Below, in pieces: positions 11,617 through 21,790 of a stretch of 64,000 nt of DNA. Numbering within the stretch: the stretch's first letter is position 1; each line of letters begins with the position of its first letter. The notes beneath the pieces are model-generated. The model was not told where the DNA came from. It searched no databases and worked only from the letters and a program-made list of their open reading frames with translations. This DNA comes from Microbulbifer variabilis (GTDB lineage Bacteria > Pseudomonadota > Gammaproteobacteria > Pseudomonadales > Cellvibrionaceae). The position numbers were made by a program, and so were the translations under genes. The stretch is taken from NCBI RefSeq assembly GCF_023716485.1, contig NZ_CP092418.1:1719001-1783000 (forward strand). The letters run 5' to 3'.

Positions 11617-12267
11617 ATGGTACCTATGGCACGAATCGATTATCCCCAAGCCTCAATTGACCCCTTAGCGACTGGTTTGGTGCCCATGGTGGTAGAACAA
11701 ACTGCCAGGGGTGAGCGTTCCTTTGATATCTACTCACGTCTATTGAAGGAAAGGGTTATTTTCTTGGTTGGCCCTGTGGAAGACCACATGGCTAATCTGG
11801 TAGTTGCCCAGTTACTGTTTCTCGAAGCAGAAAATCCTGATAAAGACATTCATCTGTATATCAACTCTCCCGGTGGATCTGTAACTGCAGGTATGTCCAT
11901 TTATGACACCATGCAGTTTATCAAGCCGGATGTGAGCACCATGTGTATTGGTCAGGCTTGCAGCATGGGAGCCTTCCTGCTGACGGCAGGAGCGCCAGGT
12001 AAGCGGTTTGCCACCCCTAACTCCCGGGTGATGATCCATCAGCCCAGTGGTGGCGCTCAAGGGCAGGCTAGCGATATTCATATTCATGCTCAGGAAATCC
12101 TCAAAATTCGTCATCGCTTAAATGAGTTGATGGCCCACCATTCTGGGCGTCCGGTCAGTGATATTGAGAGAGATACTGAGCGTGACCACTTCCTGAGTGC
12201 CGATGAGGCGAAGGAGTATGGTCTAGTGGATGATGTACTTTCCCGCCGTCAGGCTCTTGAAAAGTAA
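11617..12267 (+). CDS. clpP: ATP-dependent Clp protease proteolytic subunit
   Basis: A 216-residue serine protease. The catalytic triad is visible: Ser116 in GQACSMGAF, His141 in VMIHQPSGG and Asp190 in IERDTERD, all offset by the same five residues from E. coli ClpP. The N terminus holds a short propeptide. ATG 11617 has AAGGAAG six bases upstream and is preferred; a second ATG at 11626 (MARIDYP) is possible, and a TTG further up at 11578 is unlikely. It assembles as a double heptamer and works with ClpX, encoded 164 bases downstream. Confidence 0.96.
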   Translation: MVPMARIDYPQASIDPLATGLVPMVVEQTARGERSFDIYSRLLKERVIFLVGPVEDHMANLVVAQLLFLEAENPDKDIHLYINSPGGSVTAGMSIYDTMQFIKPDVSTMCIGQACSMGAFLLTAGAPGKRFATPNSRVMIHQPSGGAQGQASDIHIHAQEILKIRHRLNELMAHHSGRPVSDIERDTERDHFLSADEAKEYGLVDDVLSRRQALEK

Positions 12268-12431
12268 CACTATCAACAAAAATATTTTGCTAAAGGCGTG
12301 AAGAGAGAACCAGAGTTCTTTCAAAGTCATTTCTCAGGCAGAGGGGGCTTGAAAAAAACGCCAAGAGACAGCATCTTGCTGTAATAGCTGAATTAAAGGC
12401 CCTGGTAGGCCAGTGACCACGGAGTATTTTG

Positions 12432-13718
12432 ATGACCGACAAAAGCAGCGGAGAAGATAGCGGCAAATTGCTGTACTGCTCCTTCTGTGGCAAAAGCCAG
12501 CAGGAGGTGCGGAAGCTGATTGCTGGGCCGTCAGTCTTTATCTGCGATGAGTGTGTCGAGCTCTGCACCGATATCATTCGCGAAGAGGTCCAGGAGACTG
12601 CGGAGGGCCCGGAGGGGCGCCTACCCACGCCGCGTGAAATCACCGAGATTTTGGATCAGTACGTGATTGGCCAGGAGAGGGCCAAGCGTGTCCTGGCGGT
12701 TGCGGTTTACAACCACTATAAGCGCCTGCGTAGTAAAACTGGCGTTAAAGGCAAAGATGATGTTGAGCTGAGCAAGTCCAACATTCTTCTGGTGGGTCCA
12801 ACTGGTAGCGGTAAAACCCTGCTGGCTGAAACCCTTGCGCGGCTGCTGAACGTGCCGTTTACCATCGCCGATGCCACCACTCTTACTGAGGCTGGCTATG
12901 TCGGTGAGGATGTAGAAAATATCATCCAAAAGCTGCTACAAAAGTGTGATTACGATGTTGAGAAGGCCCAGCAGGGAATTGTTTACATCGATGAAATTGA
13001 CAAGATTTCACGTAAATCCGATAACCCATCCATCACCCGGGACGTCTCTGGTGAGGGTGTGCAGCAGGCACTGCTAAAACTGATTGAAGGTACTGTGGCT
13101 TCCGTTCCCCCTCAGGGTGGTCGTAAGCACCCGCAGCAGGAATTCCTGCAAGTGGATACCTCTAACATCCTGTTCATCTGTGGCGGTGCCTTTGCGGGCC
13201 TTGACAAGGTGATTCGCGATCGCTCAGAGAAGGGGGGGATTGGGTTTAGCGCTGAAGTGAAGTCTAAGGATGGAACCAGTAACTTTGGTGAAATTCTGCG
13301 TGACCTCGAACCCGAAGACCTGGTTCGCTATGGTCTTATACCAGAGTTTGTTGGGCGCCTGCCGGTTACCGCGACCCTGGAGGAGCTCGATCGCGAGGCT
13401 CTGGTGCAAATTCTCACTGAGCCGCGCAATGCTCTGACCAAGCAGTATGCAAAACTCTTCGAAATGGAAGATGTAGAGCTGGACTTCCGTCCAGACGCCT
13501 TAGATGCTGTGGCTACTAAGGCTATGGAGCGCAAAACTGGTGCCCGGGGACTTCGCTCTATCATGGAGTCGGTGTTACTGGAAACTATGTATGATATTCC
13601 ATCTTCTGATGATGTCGCTAAGGTCGTTATCGATGAGGCGGTGATAAAGGGGGAGTCGGCACCGCTGTTGGTTTACGAAAGTGAAAGCCAGCCGCAAAAG
13701 GCGGCGCCAGAGGAATAA
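12432..13718 (+). CDS. clpX: ATP-dependent Clp protease ATP-binding subunit ClpX
   Basis: A 428-residue AAA+ unfoldase. The N-terminal C4 zinc domain [11 protein letters not shown]...[10 protein letters not shown] is intact. Walker A is GPTGSGKT near residue 119, Walker B is VYIDEIDKI, and a [13 protein letters not shown] stretch carries the RKH-like/sensor region. The ATG at 12432 is chosen over the TTG one codon before; GGAG lies upstream. It recognises substrates such as SsrA-tagged proteins for ClpP. The gene ends in a strong bidirectional-looking terminator. Confidence 0.97.
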   Translation: MTDKSSGEDSGKLLYCSFCGKSQQEVRKLIAGPSVFICDECVELCTDIIREEVQETAEGPEGRLPTPREITEILDQYVIGQERAKRVLAVAVYNHYKRLRSKTGVKGKDDVELSKSNILLVGPTGSGKTLLAETLARLLNVPFTIADATTLTEAGYVGEDVENIIQKLLQKCDYDVEKAQQGIVYIDEIDKISRKSDNPSITRDVSGEGVQQALLKLIEGTVASVPPQGGRKHPQQEFLQVDTSNILFICGGAFAGLDKVIRDRSEKGGIGFSAEVKSKDGTSNFGEILRDLEPEDLVRYGLIPEFVGRLPVTATLEELDREALVQILTEPRNALTKQYAKLFEMEDVELDFRPDALDAVATKAMERKTGARGLRSIMESVLLETMYDIPSSDDVAKVVIDEAVIKGESAPLLVYESESQPQKAAPEE

Positions 13719-13730
13719 CTCTCCATATTA

Positions 13731-13757
13731 AAAAGCCCCACTTGTGGGGCTTTTTTT
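13731..13757 (+). terminator. Intrinsic terminator after clpX
   Basis: AAAAGCCCCA-CTTG-TGGGGCTTTT is flanked by A and T runs, so it could act in both directions. Confidence 0.92.
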
Positions 13758-13866
13758 ATAGCCAATTGTTATTCAAATCTATCCTTTCTACCTGTTTGAC
13801 ATGCTTAACTACCAGCGGCCAGCCAGTATTCAGTTGAATTCGGCACAAATTGGTCGCGAGATTAGA

Positions 13867-13895
13867 CTTGTATTCCGGGCTCTCCCCCCCCATCT
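13867..13895 (+). promoter_or_regulatory. Candidate sigma32 promoter for lon
   Basis: CTTGTAT at 13867-13873 and CCCCATCT at 13888-13895 are separated by 14 bases. The -10 element is a perfect match to CCCCATnT and the spacing is in the normal sigma32 range. It lies about 100 bases before the lon start, a gene that is heat-shock controlled in E. coli. Confidence 0.7.
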
Positions 13896-13992
13896 CTAGC
13901 AACTGACGGGCGGTGGCCCAAATTAAGCTGTCAATTTCAACAGCAGCATGATGCCGCGCCAAATACCCAGTGATAGGGCCGAGAGGAGTTCT

Positions 13993-16398
13993 ATGGATCA
14001 GTCATCCGACACCAAGCTTGAATATCCATTGTTGCCATTGCGCGATGTTGTTGTTTACCCCCACATGGTGATTCCGCTGTTCGTCGGCAGGGAAAAATCC
14101 ATTGAGGCTCTGGAAGAGGCCATGCGCAGGGATAAGCAAGTGCTACTCGTAGCCCAGAGGAGAGCATCGGAAGATGACCCTGGCGCCGAGGACATCTATC
14201 GCGTTGGTACTATTGCCAGTGTTCTGCAGCTTCTCAAGCTTCCAGATGGCACTGTGAAAGTGCTTGTGGAAGGGGGGGAGAGGGTCAATATCCTCGATGT
14301 TGCCGAGCACGATAATCACTTTGAGGCTACTGTCGAGCCTATAGAAACTACTGAGCTGTCCGAGGGAGAGGCTGAAGCCTTGGTGCGCTCGGTTATGTCT
14401 CAGTTCGAGCAGTATGTCTCCATCAGTAAGAAGGTCCCCAATGAGGTCATTACCTCGCTGTCTGGCATTGATGAGCCGGGGCGCCTGGCGGATACCATCT
14501 CCGCGCACATGTCCCTCGAGCTGGCTCAGAAACAAGAGCTGCTGGAAACCTCCAATGTCAAAGAGCGGCTGGAACATTTGCTCGGTTTGATGGATTCCGA
14601 GATCGACCTGATACAGGTGGAGAAGCGTATTCGCGGCCGTGTTAAGAAGCAGATGGAAAAGAGCCAGCGCGAGTACTACCTCAATGAGCAGATGAAGGCG
14701 ATTCAAAAAGAATTGGGCGAAATTACTGAAGAGCCCAATGAAATTGAGGAGCTGGAAAACAAGATTGCAGATTCAGGAATGTCTGCAGAGGCGGAAAAGA
14801 AAACCCGTGCCGAGCTGGCCAAGCTGAAAATGATGTCGCCCATGTCGGCAGAAGCATCGGTATTGCGTAGCTATATTGATTGGATGTTGAGCCTTCCTTG
14901 GAAAAAAGCTAGCCGGGTGCGACATGACCTAAAGAAAGCCGAAGAGATTCTCGAGAAAGAGCACTATGGCCTAGAAGAGGTGAAAGAGCGCATCCTCGAA
15001 TATCTTGCTGTGCAAAAACGTGTCAAGAAAGTGAAGGGGCCGATCCTTTGCCTGGTTGGGCCTCCCGGGGTTGGTAAGACCTCACTCGGGCAGTCTATCG
15101 CTCGTGCGACTAACCGCCAGTATGTGCGTATGGCCCTTGGTGGCGTTCGTGATGAAGCAGAAATCCGCGGGCATAGACGCACTTACATAGGTTCTCTGCC
15201 AGGTAAGCTGGTACAGAAAATATCCAAAGTCGGCGTTAAGAATCCGCTTTTCCTGCTCGATGAGGTCGACAAAATGGGTATGGATCAGCGTGGTGACCCC
15301 GCGTCGGCCCTGCTCGAAGTACTTGATCCAGAGCAAAACAAGACATTTAACGACCACTACTTGGAGGTGGATTACGACCTTTCGGATGTGATGTTTGTGT
15401 GCACCTCAAACTCCATGAACATCCCCGGTCCCTTGCTGGATCGCATGGAGGTTATTCGTATCCCCGGTTATACCGAGGATGAGAAGCTCAACATTGCTCA
15501 GCGCTACCTGGTACCCAAGCAACGTAAAGCCAATGGGTTGAAAGAGGATGAGCTGGAGCTTTCTGACCAGTCAATCCGGGATATCGTTCGTTACTACACT
15601 CGTGAAGCGGGTGTGCGGGGGCTCGACCGGGAAATTGCCAAAGTTTGCCGCAAGATTGTAACGGAGCATGTCCGTAATCCTTCGGACAAAAAAGCGATAG
15701 TGCAGCCTGAGGAACTGGAAGAGTTGTTGGGTGTGCGCAAGTTTGACTTTGGTCGCGCCGAGGAAGAGAACAAGATCGGGATTGTTACCGGCCTAGCCTG
15801 GACAGAGGTGGGTGGTGAACTTCTCAATATTGAGGCCTCTGCTGTTCCGGGTAAAGGGCGCATGATCAAGACCGGTTCTCTCGGCGATGTGATGCAGGAG
15901 TCTATTCAGGCTGCATTGACAGTGGTGCGCTCACGCTCCCAGGCACTCGGTATTGGCCCAGATTTCCATGAAACCAGGGATATCCATATTCATGTTCCGG
16001 AAGGTGCAACGCCAAAAGATGGGCCCTCTGCGGGTATCGCCATGTGCACGGCACTGGTTTCCGTACTGACCAATATTCCAGTTCGTTCGGATGTGGCAAT
16101 GACCGGAGAAATCACCCTGAGGGGAGAAGTTTTACGAATTGGAGGTCTGAAGGAAAAGTTATTGGCGGCGCATCGGGGCGGTATAAAAACTGTGCTGATT
16201 CCTGCCGATAACGAGCGAGACTTGAAGGATATTCCCGACAATATTCTTCAGGATCTGGTGGTAAAACCGGTTAAATGGATTGATCAGGTTCTTGAATTGG
16301 CGCTTGAGCACAAACCCGAGTCTCTTACTGATGAGGAATATTCTGCTTTGCAAAAGCAGGCTGAAGAGCGCTCACAGAGATCCGTTCAAACCCATTAA
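13993..16398 (+). CDS. lon: ATP-dependent Lon protease
   Basis: An 801-residue LonA. The N-terminal LAN domain (EYPLLPLRDVVVYPHMVIPL) covers about residues 10-200, followed by a coiled linker. The AAA+ module has Walker A GPPGVGKTSLGQ and Walker B LFLLDEVDKM. The protease domain has the Ser-Lys dyad: Ser679 in PKDGPSAGIAM and Lys722 in GGLKEKLLAA, the same numbers as in E. coli. GAGAGGAG six bases ahead of ATG 13993 selects this start over ATGs at 13948 and 13951. It degrades misfolded and regulatory proteins. The sigma32-like promoter upstream supports heat induction. Confidence 0.97.
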   Translation: MDQSSDTKLEYPLLPLRDVVVYPHMVIPLFVGREKSIEALEEAMRRDKQVLLVAQRRASEDDPGAEDIYRVGTIASVLQLLKLPDGTVKVLVEGGERVNILDVAEHDNHFEATVEPIETTELSEGEAEALVRSVMSQFEQYVSISKKVPNEVITSLSGIDEPGRLADTISAHMSLELAQKQELLETSNVKERLEHLLGLMDSEIDLIQVEKRIRGRVKKQMEKSQREYYLNEQMKAIQKELGEITEEPNEIEELENKIADSGMSAEAEKKTRAELAKLKMMSPMSAEASVLRSYIDWMLSLPWKKASRVRHDLKKAEEILEKEHYGLEEVKERILEYLAVQKRVKKVKGPILCLVGPPGVGKTSLGQSIARATNRQYVRMALGGVRDEAEIRGHRRTYIGSLPGKLVQKISKVGVKNPLFLLDEVDKMGMDQRGDPASALLEVLDPEQNKTFNDHYLEVDYDLSDVMFVCTSNSMNIPGPLLDRMEVIRIPGYTEDEKLNIAQRYLVPKQRKANGLKEDELELSDQSIRDIVRYYTREAGVRGLDREIAKVCRKIVTEHVRNPSDKKAIVQPEELEELLGVRKFDFGRAEEENKIGIVTGLAWTEVGGELLNIEASAVPGKGRMIKTGSLGDVMQESIQAALTVVRSRSQALGIGPDFHETRDIHIHVPEGATPKDGPSAGIAMCTALVSVLTNIPVRSDVAMTGEITLRGEVLRIGGLKEKLLAAHRGGIKTVLIPADNERDLKDIPDNILQDLVVKPVKWIDQVLELALEHKPESLTDEEYSALQKQAEERSQRSVQTH

Positions 16399-16405
16399 TC
16401 GCATT

Positions 16406-16427
16406 CGGGGTGACAACTGTCACCCCG
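16406..16427. repeat. Perfect inverted repeat after lon
   Basis: CGGGGTGAC-AACT-GTCACCCCG forms a 9-bp GC-rich stem 8 bases after the lon stop. It lacks a T run, so it may be an mRNA 3'-end stabiliser, a factor-assisted terminator or a protein-binding site. Confidence 0.6.
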
Positions 16428-16514
16428 TAACAATTTACAAGACCAAAATCTAACCACAAAATTGATTTTTGTTACCTGAGGTTTGTCTTACCGGCCGGAA
16501 ACCCGCATGGTTCC

Positions 16515-16543
16515 TTGACCCGCTACCGGGCAGTTGGTATAAA
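16515..16543 (+). promoter_or_regulatory. Sigma70 promoter of the HU gene
   Basis: TTGACC (16515-16520), a 17-base spacer and TATAAA (16538-16543) form a near-consensus promoter about 110 bases before the HU start. Confidence 0.8.
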
Positions 16544-16655
16544 ACGGGCCTTATTTGGCCGGCGCTAAAATTGCCGGTGGTTAGAAAGTTACGAGAAGGG
16601 ATGCCTTGCCTGAGGGCATGCCCTAAACATATTTAAAAGAACAGAGGGATTAAGC

Positions 16656-16928
16656 GTGAATAAGTCCGAACTGATTGAAGCTATTGCTGAGTCTGCAGAT
16701 ATTCCTAAAGCTGCAGCTGGCCGTGCTTTGGACGCAATGGTTGACAGCATTACTGATGCGCTTAAAAAAGGCGATCAGGTTGCCTTGGTGGGCTTTGGTA
16801 CTTTTGCAGTAAAAGAGCGTGCAGCCCGCACTGGCCGCAACCCACGCACTGGCGACCCGATTGAAATTGCAGCGGCAAAAATTCCTAACTTCAAGGCCGG
16901 TAAAGCCCTGAAAGACGCCGTAAACTAA
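16656..16928 (+). CDS. hupB: DNA-binding protein HU (beta type)
   Basis: A 90-residue nucleoid protein of standard length. It starts at GTG with [16 protein letters not shown] and holds the HU signature [21 protein letters not shown] followed by the DNA-arm segment and a [16 protein letters not shown] tail. A strong promoter lies upstream and a terminator downstream, so it is its own transcript. The position between lon and ppiD is that of hupB in E. coli. Confidence 0.96.
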   Translation: MNKSELIEAIAESADIPKAAAGRALDAMVDSITDALKKGDQVALVGFGTFAVKERAARTGRNPRTGDPIEIAAAKIPNFKAGKALKDAVN

Positions 16929-16971
16929 GTTTCGGTGAACTTCGAAACCTTGTAAAAGTCGAAGTGCAAAG

Positions 16972-17000
16972 AGGCGTGTCAATTTCGATACGCCTTTTTT
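16972..17000 (+). terminator. Intrinsic terminator after hupB
   Basis: AGGCGTGTC and GATACGCCT pair (one G-U) around AATTTC, followed by TTTTTT. Confidence 0.88.
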
Positions 17001-17047
17001 GTATCTGCTAACAGTTGAACAATTAGAGTGAAAATTCGGAGCTGAGC

Positions 17048-18931
17048 ATGCTTCAGTCCATGCGCGATAACCTGAAGGGAACGGCAGCCATTATTGTTGC
17101 GGCATTCTTTGGGTTCATTATGGTCATTGGGGGAATCGATTTTTTTACCGGTGCCAGTGGTGGTGCCACCGACGCGGTCGCCGAGGTCAATGGTGAAAAA
17201 ATCACTAATATGGATTTGCAGCGGGCCATACAAAACCGCCGCAGTATGATCATGAGCCAATACGGAGAGGATGTTCCGGCGGACTTGATCAGTGATGAGC
17301 AGCTGCGTGAACCGGTTTTACGCCAATTGATTTCCACTTCAGTCATGCGCCAGGCTGCTCAGGAGAGTGGTATGGTAATGAGTACCGCTGCGGTTAATAA
17401 GGCGATTACCGATATTCCGGCCTTCCAGGTCAACGGTACCTTTAACACCCAGCTATATCGTGATGCTTTACGCCGTATGGGGTATAGCACAGCTAGTTTC
17501 CCGCAAATTGTTGAGGGCGATCTGTCTTTGCAACAATATGCGGATAGCGTTACTGCCAGTGCCTTTACCACCAAGGAAGACGCTGAGCAGATAGTTGCAG
17601 CCTCTATGGAAGAGCGCGACTTTTCCTACGTTGTGTTGCCTGTGCAGGAGTTATTGGCCTCTACAGACGTTAGTGATGCTGAAGTTGAGCAGTATTACCA
17701 AGCCAACCAGAGTCAATACCAGCGGCCTGAGCAGGTAGCGGTTGAGTATATCGAGCTGACTCCGGAGGTTTTTGCCTCCAACATTGATATCTCTGAAGAG
17801 GATGTTCGCGCTCAATATGACCTGGAGCTTGCTAATTTTGGTTCTGATCTTCGCCGTCGTGCAGCGCATATTCTTTTGGAAGATGCAGATCAGGAAAAAT
17901 TGAATGAAATTCAGGTGAAACTCGACGCCGGTGAAGATTTTGCTGAACTGGCCAAAAGTTACTCGGAGGATATTGGTTCCCGTGATGAAGGGGGAGACCT
18001 CGGCTTCACTACTGGCGATGTATTCCCGCAAGCTTTTGAAGAGGCCCTTGCTTCTCTGGAAGTTGGGCAGGTTTCTGCTCCAGTTACCACTGATAGTGGC
18101 ACTCATTTTATTAAGCTCTTAGAAGTGGAAGAGAGTGAGCCGCCGGTTTTTGAAGAGCGTAAGAGCGCTATTGAAAATCAGTTGCGTACTGCGGCAGCGG
18201 AAAGAGAGTTTCTGGATGCCCTGAGTCGCTTGGCAGATCTGGCCTACAATGCTGAAAGCTTGGCAGGCCCGGCTGAGGAATTAGGGGTATCCTTACAAAC
18301 CAGCGGTCTTTTCTCTCGCTCAAATGGTAGTGGGGTACTGGCTAATGGCCAGGTAGTAGAGGCTGCTTTTTCTCCAGAGGTGATGGAGGACGGCAATACC
18401 TCTGATGTGCTGAATCTCAATAATGAGCATTCTGTCGTATTGCGAGTGACAGACTCCAAACCTGCAGGTATTTACCCGCTGGAAGAGGTGCGCGAGCAGA
18501 TTGTTGACGTTCTGAAGCGTGACAAGGCGAGCGCTCAGCTTGCCCAAAAGGCGGAAAGCTTGAAAGAAAGTTTGGCATCTGGCGGTGATTTTGCCGAGCT
18601 GGCCCAGGAGCAGGGCTTGACCCTGGAGGCTAGTGATAAGACTCGTCGAGGTGGTTTCGGTGAGCGCGCTGAGATCAATAGTAAAGCTTTCTCTATGCCT
18701 GTGCCTACGGCAGGTTCTGAGGAGTTGGCTGTTTTTGCAGTGAGCAACGGCAACCAGATTGTTTTGGCATTGCGTGATGTGCGTCCAGGCGACCTCTCCC
18801 AGCAGAGTAAGGAGCAGCGCCGAGCCTTGATGCAGCAGTTAGCATCAGTGAATGGTGGTGCAGAATTGGCTGCAATTCGCCGTTACCTGTCTGATCAGGC
18901 CAAAGTGGAGCTTAGTTCTACAGGCGAATAG
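17048..18931 (+). CDS. ppiD: Periplasmic folding chaperone PpiD (SurA-like PPIase)
   Basis: A 627-residue inner-membrane-anchored protein. A single N-terminal transmembrane helix (about residues 12-34, TAAIIVAAFFGFIMVIGGI) leads to a SurA_N-type chaperone domain. One parvulin domain begins at AAHILLEDADQEKLNEIQ (about residue 275) and includes FAELAKSYSEDIGSRDEGGD and VFPQAFEEALASL. A C-terminal chaperone-like half follows. E. coli PpiD is 623 residues and also follows hupB. It interacts with newly exported proteins at the SecYEG translocon. Confidence 0.94.
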   Translation: MLQSMRDNLKGTAAIIVAAFFGFIMVIGGIDFFTGASGGATDAVAEVNGEKITNMDLQRAIQNRRSMIMSQYGEDVPADLISDEQLREPVLRQLISTSVMRQAAQESGMVMSTAAVNKAITDIPAFQVNGTFNTQLYRDALRRMGYSTASFPQIVEGDLSLQQYADSVTASAFTTKEDAEQIVAASMEERDFSYVVLPVQELLASTDVSDAEVEQYYQANQSQYQRPEQVAVEYIELTPEVFASNIDISEEDVRAQYDLELANFGSDLRRRAAHILLEDADQEKLNEIQVKLDAGEDFAELAKSYSEDIGSRDEGGDLGFTTGDVFPQAFEEALASLEVGQVSAPVTTDSGTHFIKLLEVEESEPPVFEERKSAIENQLRTAAAEREFLDALSRLADLAYNAESLAGPAEELGVSLQTSGLFSRSNGSGVLANGQVVEAAFSPEVMEDGNTSDVLNLNNEHSVVLRVTDSKPAGIYPLEEVREQIVDVLKRDKASAQLAQKAESLKESLASGGDFAELAQEQGLTLEASDKTRRGGFGERAEINSKAFSMPVPTAGSEELAVFAVSNGNQIVLALRDVRPGDLSQQSKEQRRALMQQLASVNGGAELAAIRRYLSDQAKVELSSTGE

Positions 18932-18970
18932 CAGGTAAGCCTGTATAGGCCGGTCAATTTGGCCAATAAA

Positions 18971-18996
18971 AAACCCGGCTTTTGCCGGGTTTTTTA
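18971..18996 (+). terminator. Bidirectional terminator between ppiD and mltD
   Basis: AACCCGGC-TTTT-GCCGGGTT is flanked by A and T runs and serves the two convergent genes. Confidence 0.92.
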
Positions 18997-19024
18997 TTGC
19001 GGTTAATAGCGTTTGGAAAAAAGA

Positions 19025-20581
19025 TTAGCTGTTATGTGCACTATCGACGAAGAGAGTTAAACGCTGGCCGGGTTGTAGATATTTCGACTTGGGAATTTTG
19101 TTCCAGCGTAAAATATCGTCGATTTTGATACTGAACTTATTGGCAATTCGGTAGAGGGAGTCTCCGTTTCTTACCTTGTATGAGAGTTTGCGAGTGGTAC
19201 GGTTGCTGCTACCTGAATCCCCATTGTAGGCAACCAGTGTCCGGCCTGGGCGAAGGGTGTCCCCTGGAGCCATGCTATTCCAATGAGCGAGCTCCTTGAC
19301 GCTCACTTTCAGTTTGCGCGAGATGGCCCAAAGGCTGTCACCGGGTTGTACTGTGTAGCTCGACCTCTGCCCTTGGTCAGTAGCTTGGCGCTGTTTCACT
19401 CTCTGGTCTACGGTGTACGCATACTGGCCCTCTGGACCAGAGGCGCTAGGGATAAGTAGGGTTTTACCCGCGCGAATATTGTTATTTCGCAGCTTGTTGG
19501 CTTCACGAATGGCTGAGATGGTTGTCTGATAGCGCCGCGCGATGGTAGAAAGCGTATCTCCGCGGGCGATAGTATAGCGCTCCCAGGTTACGCGTTGCTC
19601 TACGGGCAGTTCTTCCAAGGCCGACTCAAAGCGCTCTAGGCTTTCTACTGGAATAAGCAGGTGGTGATTGCCATTGGGGTCAGTGGCCCATCGGTTAAAC
19701 CCGGGGTTGAGTAGGTAAAGCTCATCTAACTCGATTTGAGCAAGCTCTGCGGCTTGGGAAAGATCTATCTGGCTGCCAACATTGACGCGGGCATAGTAGG
19801 GTTCGTTAGCGACTTCGTGTAGAGGTACCTTGTAATGCTCTGGGCGGGATACTACCTCAGCAAGTGCTAGAAGCTGTGGTACATAGCGCTTTGTTTCGCG
19901 TGGTAACTTGATTTCCCAGAAAGAAGTTCCTTGTCCTCTGCGGCGGTTGCGCTCTATTGAGCGACGCACAGTTCCTTCCCCAGCATTGTAAGCTGCTAGA
20001 GTAAGCTCCCAGTCGCCATCAAAACGCTCGAATAAGTATTTGAAGTATTTTACGGCTGCGCGGGTCGATTCATGTACATCTCGGCGTCCGTCATACCACC
20101 AATTTTGCTGGAGGCCGAAAGAGCGACCGGTTGCGGGGATAAATTGCCACATTCCGGAGGCTTGTGCATGCGAGTAAGCAAAGGGATCGTAGGCGCTCTC
20201 CACTATAGGCAATAAGGCGAGCTCAAGAGGCATATTTGCCTGCTCTAACTCCTCTGCAACATGAAAGATATAGCGGCGAGACCTCTCTGTAACCCGCGAC
20301 ATATAGCCTTCATTACGAGAGAAATAAGCGATGTAATCCTGCACTTTCGGATCTTCAGTGCGGTGATTGAGGCGAAATCCCCGGCGCAGGCGCTCCCAGA
20401 TATCTGTAGGGGGCGGGGTTGCTTCCGTGGAAATAGGGGAAGATATCTCAAGGTTATTTGCAGGGCTGGTTTCTTGCGTCTGCTGACTTTCGCTATCGGG
20501 AGATGAGCCAGTCTCAGGTATTTGCGAGCAAGCTCCAACCGTAGCGGCCAGCAATGCTGCGGCAAAATTCTTGTGAACCAT
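19025..20581 (-). CDS. mltD: Membrane-bound lytic murein transglycosylase D with three LysM domains
   Basis: A 518-residue lipoprotein. The signal peptide ends with the lipobox VGAC near residue 18. The transglycosylase (SLT) domain covers about residues 115-230, with the catalytic Glu in PIVESAYDPFA and the motifs ASGMWQFIPATG and AAYNAGEG. Three LysM peptidoglycan-binding repeats follow (YTIARGDTLSTIARRY, YTVQPGDSLWAISRKL, YKVRNGDSLYRIANKF). It cleaves glycan strands to 1,6-anhydromuropeptides at the outer membrane. In E. coli mltD is next to gloB, and it is so here. Confidence 0.94.
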   Translation of the reverse strand: MVHKNFAAALLAATVGACSQIPETGSSPDSESQQTQETSPANNLEISSPISTEATPPPTDIWERLRRGFRLNHRTEDPKVQDYIAYFSRNEGYMSRVTERSRRYIFHVAEELEQANMPLELALLPIVESAYDPFAYSHAQASGMWQFIPATGRSFGLQQNWWYDGRRDVHESTRAAVKYFKYLFERFDGDWELTLAAYNAGEGTVRRSIERNRRRGQGTSFWEIKLPRETKRYVPQLLALAEVVSRPEHYKVPLHEVANEPYYARVNVGSQIDLSQAAELAQIELDELYLLNPGFNRWATDPNGNHHLLIPVESLERFESALEELPVEQRVTWERYTIARGDTLSTIARRYQTTISAIREANKLRNNNIRAGKTLLIPSASGPEGQYAYTVDQRVKQRQATDQGQRSSYTVQPGDSLWAISRKLKVSVKELAHWNSMAPGDTLRPGRTLVAYNGDSGSSNRTTRKLSYKVRNGDSLYRIANKFSIKIDDILRWNKIPKSKYLQPGQRLTLFVDSAHNS

Positions 20582-20784
20582 GTTTGATATCCGCGAGTAA
20601 TTCTTTTAATTCCCACTCAGCTCGCGCGAAGGCGCTTATTTTTTGCTAACACTGAGCATTGGATCATAGCCTTCTGATTCTAATTAGTGGGAATAGTTTC
20701 GGTCAATGTAGATGGATAAAAAACAGACAGTATTTGAGGGCGCTAAGCGGCTGGTCATGACTTATGGCGTTATGGCCACCTCTA

Positions 20785-21567
20785 TTAGAAATGGTCTTTC
20801 CAGTCGCGAAGGCTGGAAAATATTTCAACTTCACTGAGCTCTTCGGGCGTTTCCCGCCCCAGATGATGGGCACCACTTTGAGCAACCTCTGGAAATTGGC
20901 AGCGCAAGAAAGGGTTTGTTGCCAGTTCCTCGGAAATGCTGCTAGGCAGGGTCGGCTCGCCGGATTGCCGCAAGGTTTGGGTGTGGGCTAGTCGTTCACT
21001 AACCGCAGTATTTCCAGGTTCTACAGTATGGGCAAACCGGAGGTTACTGAGCGTGTATTCATGGGCACAGTAAACAAGGGTATGTTTTGGTAGTTTGGTT
21101 AGCATTTGTAGGGAATTGAGCATCTGCTTTGGGGTTCCCTCAAATATGCGGCCACAGCCGGCGGCAAAAAGTGTATCACCACAAAATAGATGAGGCTGCC
21201 GACTGCCGCTGGCAGATTCCTCTTTCAGAATTATCGCTAAGTGGTCCAGGGTGTGGCCGGGAATACCCCGGACTTCAGTTGGTAGTCCTAACAGTAAAAA
21301 TGTATCCCCGTCGGCAATTGGATTGGTTACTCCTTTGATGGATTCGGGGCCGAACACTGGGCATTCATAATGCTTGTGCAGTGTTTTGATGCCGCCTGTA
21401 TGATCATAATGATGATGAGTAATTAAAATGCCACTTAGGGGGGCTTCCCCTAAGGTCTTGATTACCGGCTCGGCTTCACCGGGATCGACGACCCAGTGCT
21501 CACCATCCTTCTCAAGATGCCAGATATAGTTGTCATTTAATGCGGGAATAGGGGTTACGGAGAGCAT
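20785..21567 (-). CDS. gloB: Hydroxyacylglutathione hydrolase (glyoxalase II)
   Basis: A 260-residue metallo-beta-lactamase-fold enzyme. The metal motif THHHYDHTGG (HxHxDH), CGDTLFAAGCGRIFEG, and the C-terminal LRFAHTVEPGN and FLRC segments are typical. It hydrolyses S-lactoylglutathione to lactate and glutathione in methylglyoxal detoxification. ATG 21567 (MLSVTPIPALNDNYIWHL) is preferred over a TTG six codons earlier because family members start here. It is divergent from the methyltransferase gene at 21791, the same arrangement as gloB/yafS in E. coli. Confidence 0.94.
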   Translation of the reverse strand: MLSVTPIPALNDNYIWHLEKDGEHWVVDPGEAEPVIKTLGEAPLSGILITHHHYDHTGGIKTLHKHYECPVFGPESIKGVTNPIADGDTFLLLGLPTEVRGIPGHTLDHLAIILKEESASGSRQPHLFCGDTLFAAGCGRIFEGTPKQMLNSLQMLTKLPKHTLVYCAHEYTLSNLRFAHTVEPGNTAVSERLAHTQTLRQSGEPTLPSSISEELATNPFLRCQFPEVAQSGAHHLGRETPEELSEVEIFSSLRDWKDHF

Positions 21568-21790
21568 ATTTGTTCTGCCTGCCAACTCAATGCCGGAACG
21601 ATATCATGGATATTAACCGAAAGGTGTAGAGGAGTGTGCTTGCCTAGCAGCAAGCTTTCTGTAGTGTCTCGTAAATGAATGATCGACATGATGTTAAACT
21701 GCATAGCATTTAGAGCTAACCACCGTAAAGGATGGCTACGGGAGTGCAGGATAATCAATTTGATTTCTGCCTGGTTCTTAAGGAGAGTGA

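Noticed and set aside
13756-13962. A 68-codon minus-strand frame between clpX and lon
   Set aside because: It reads through the lon sigma32-like promoter, starts at TTG with no good ribosome site, and has no known family. Its composition is somewhat protein-like, so it is not fully excluded.
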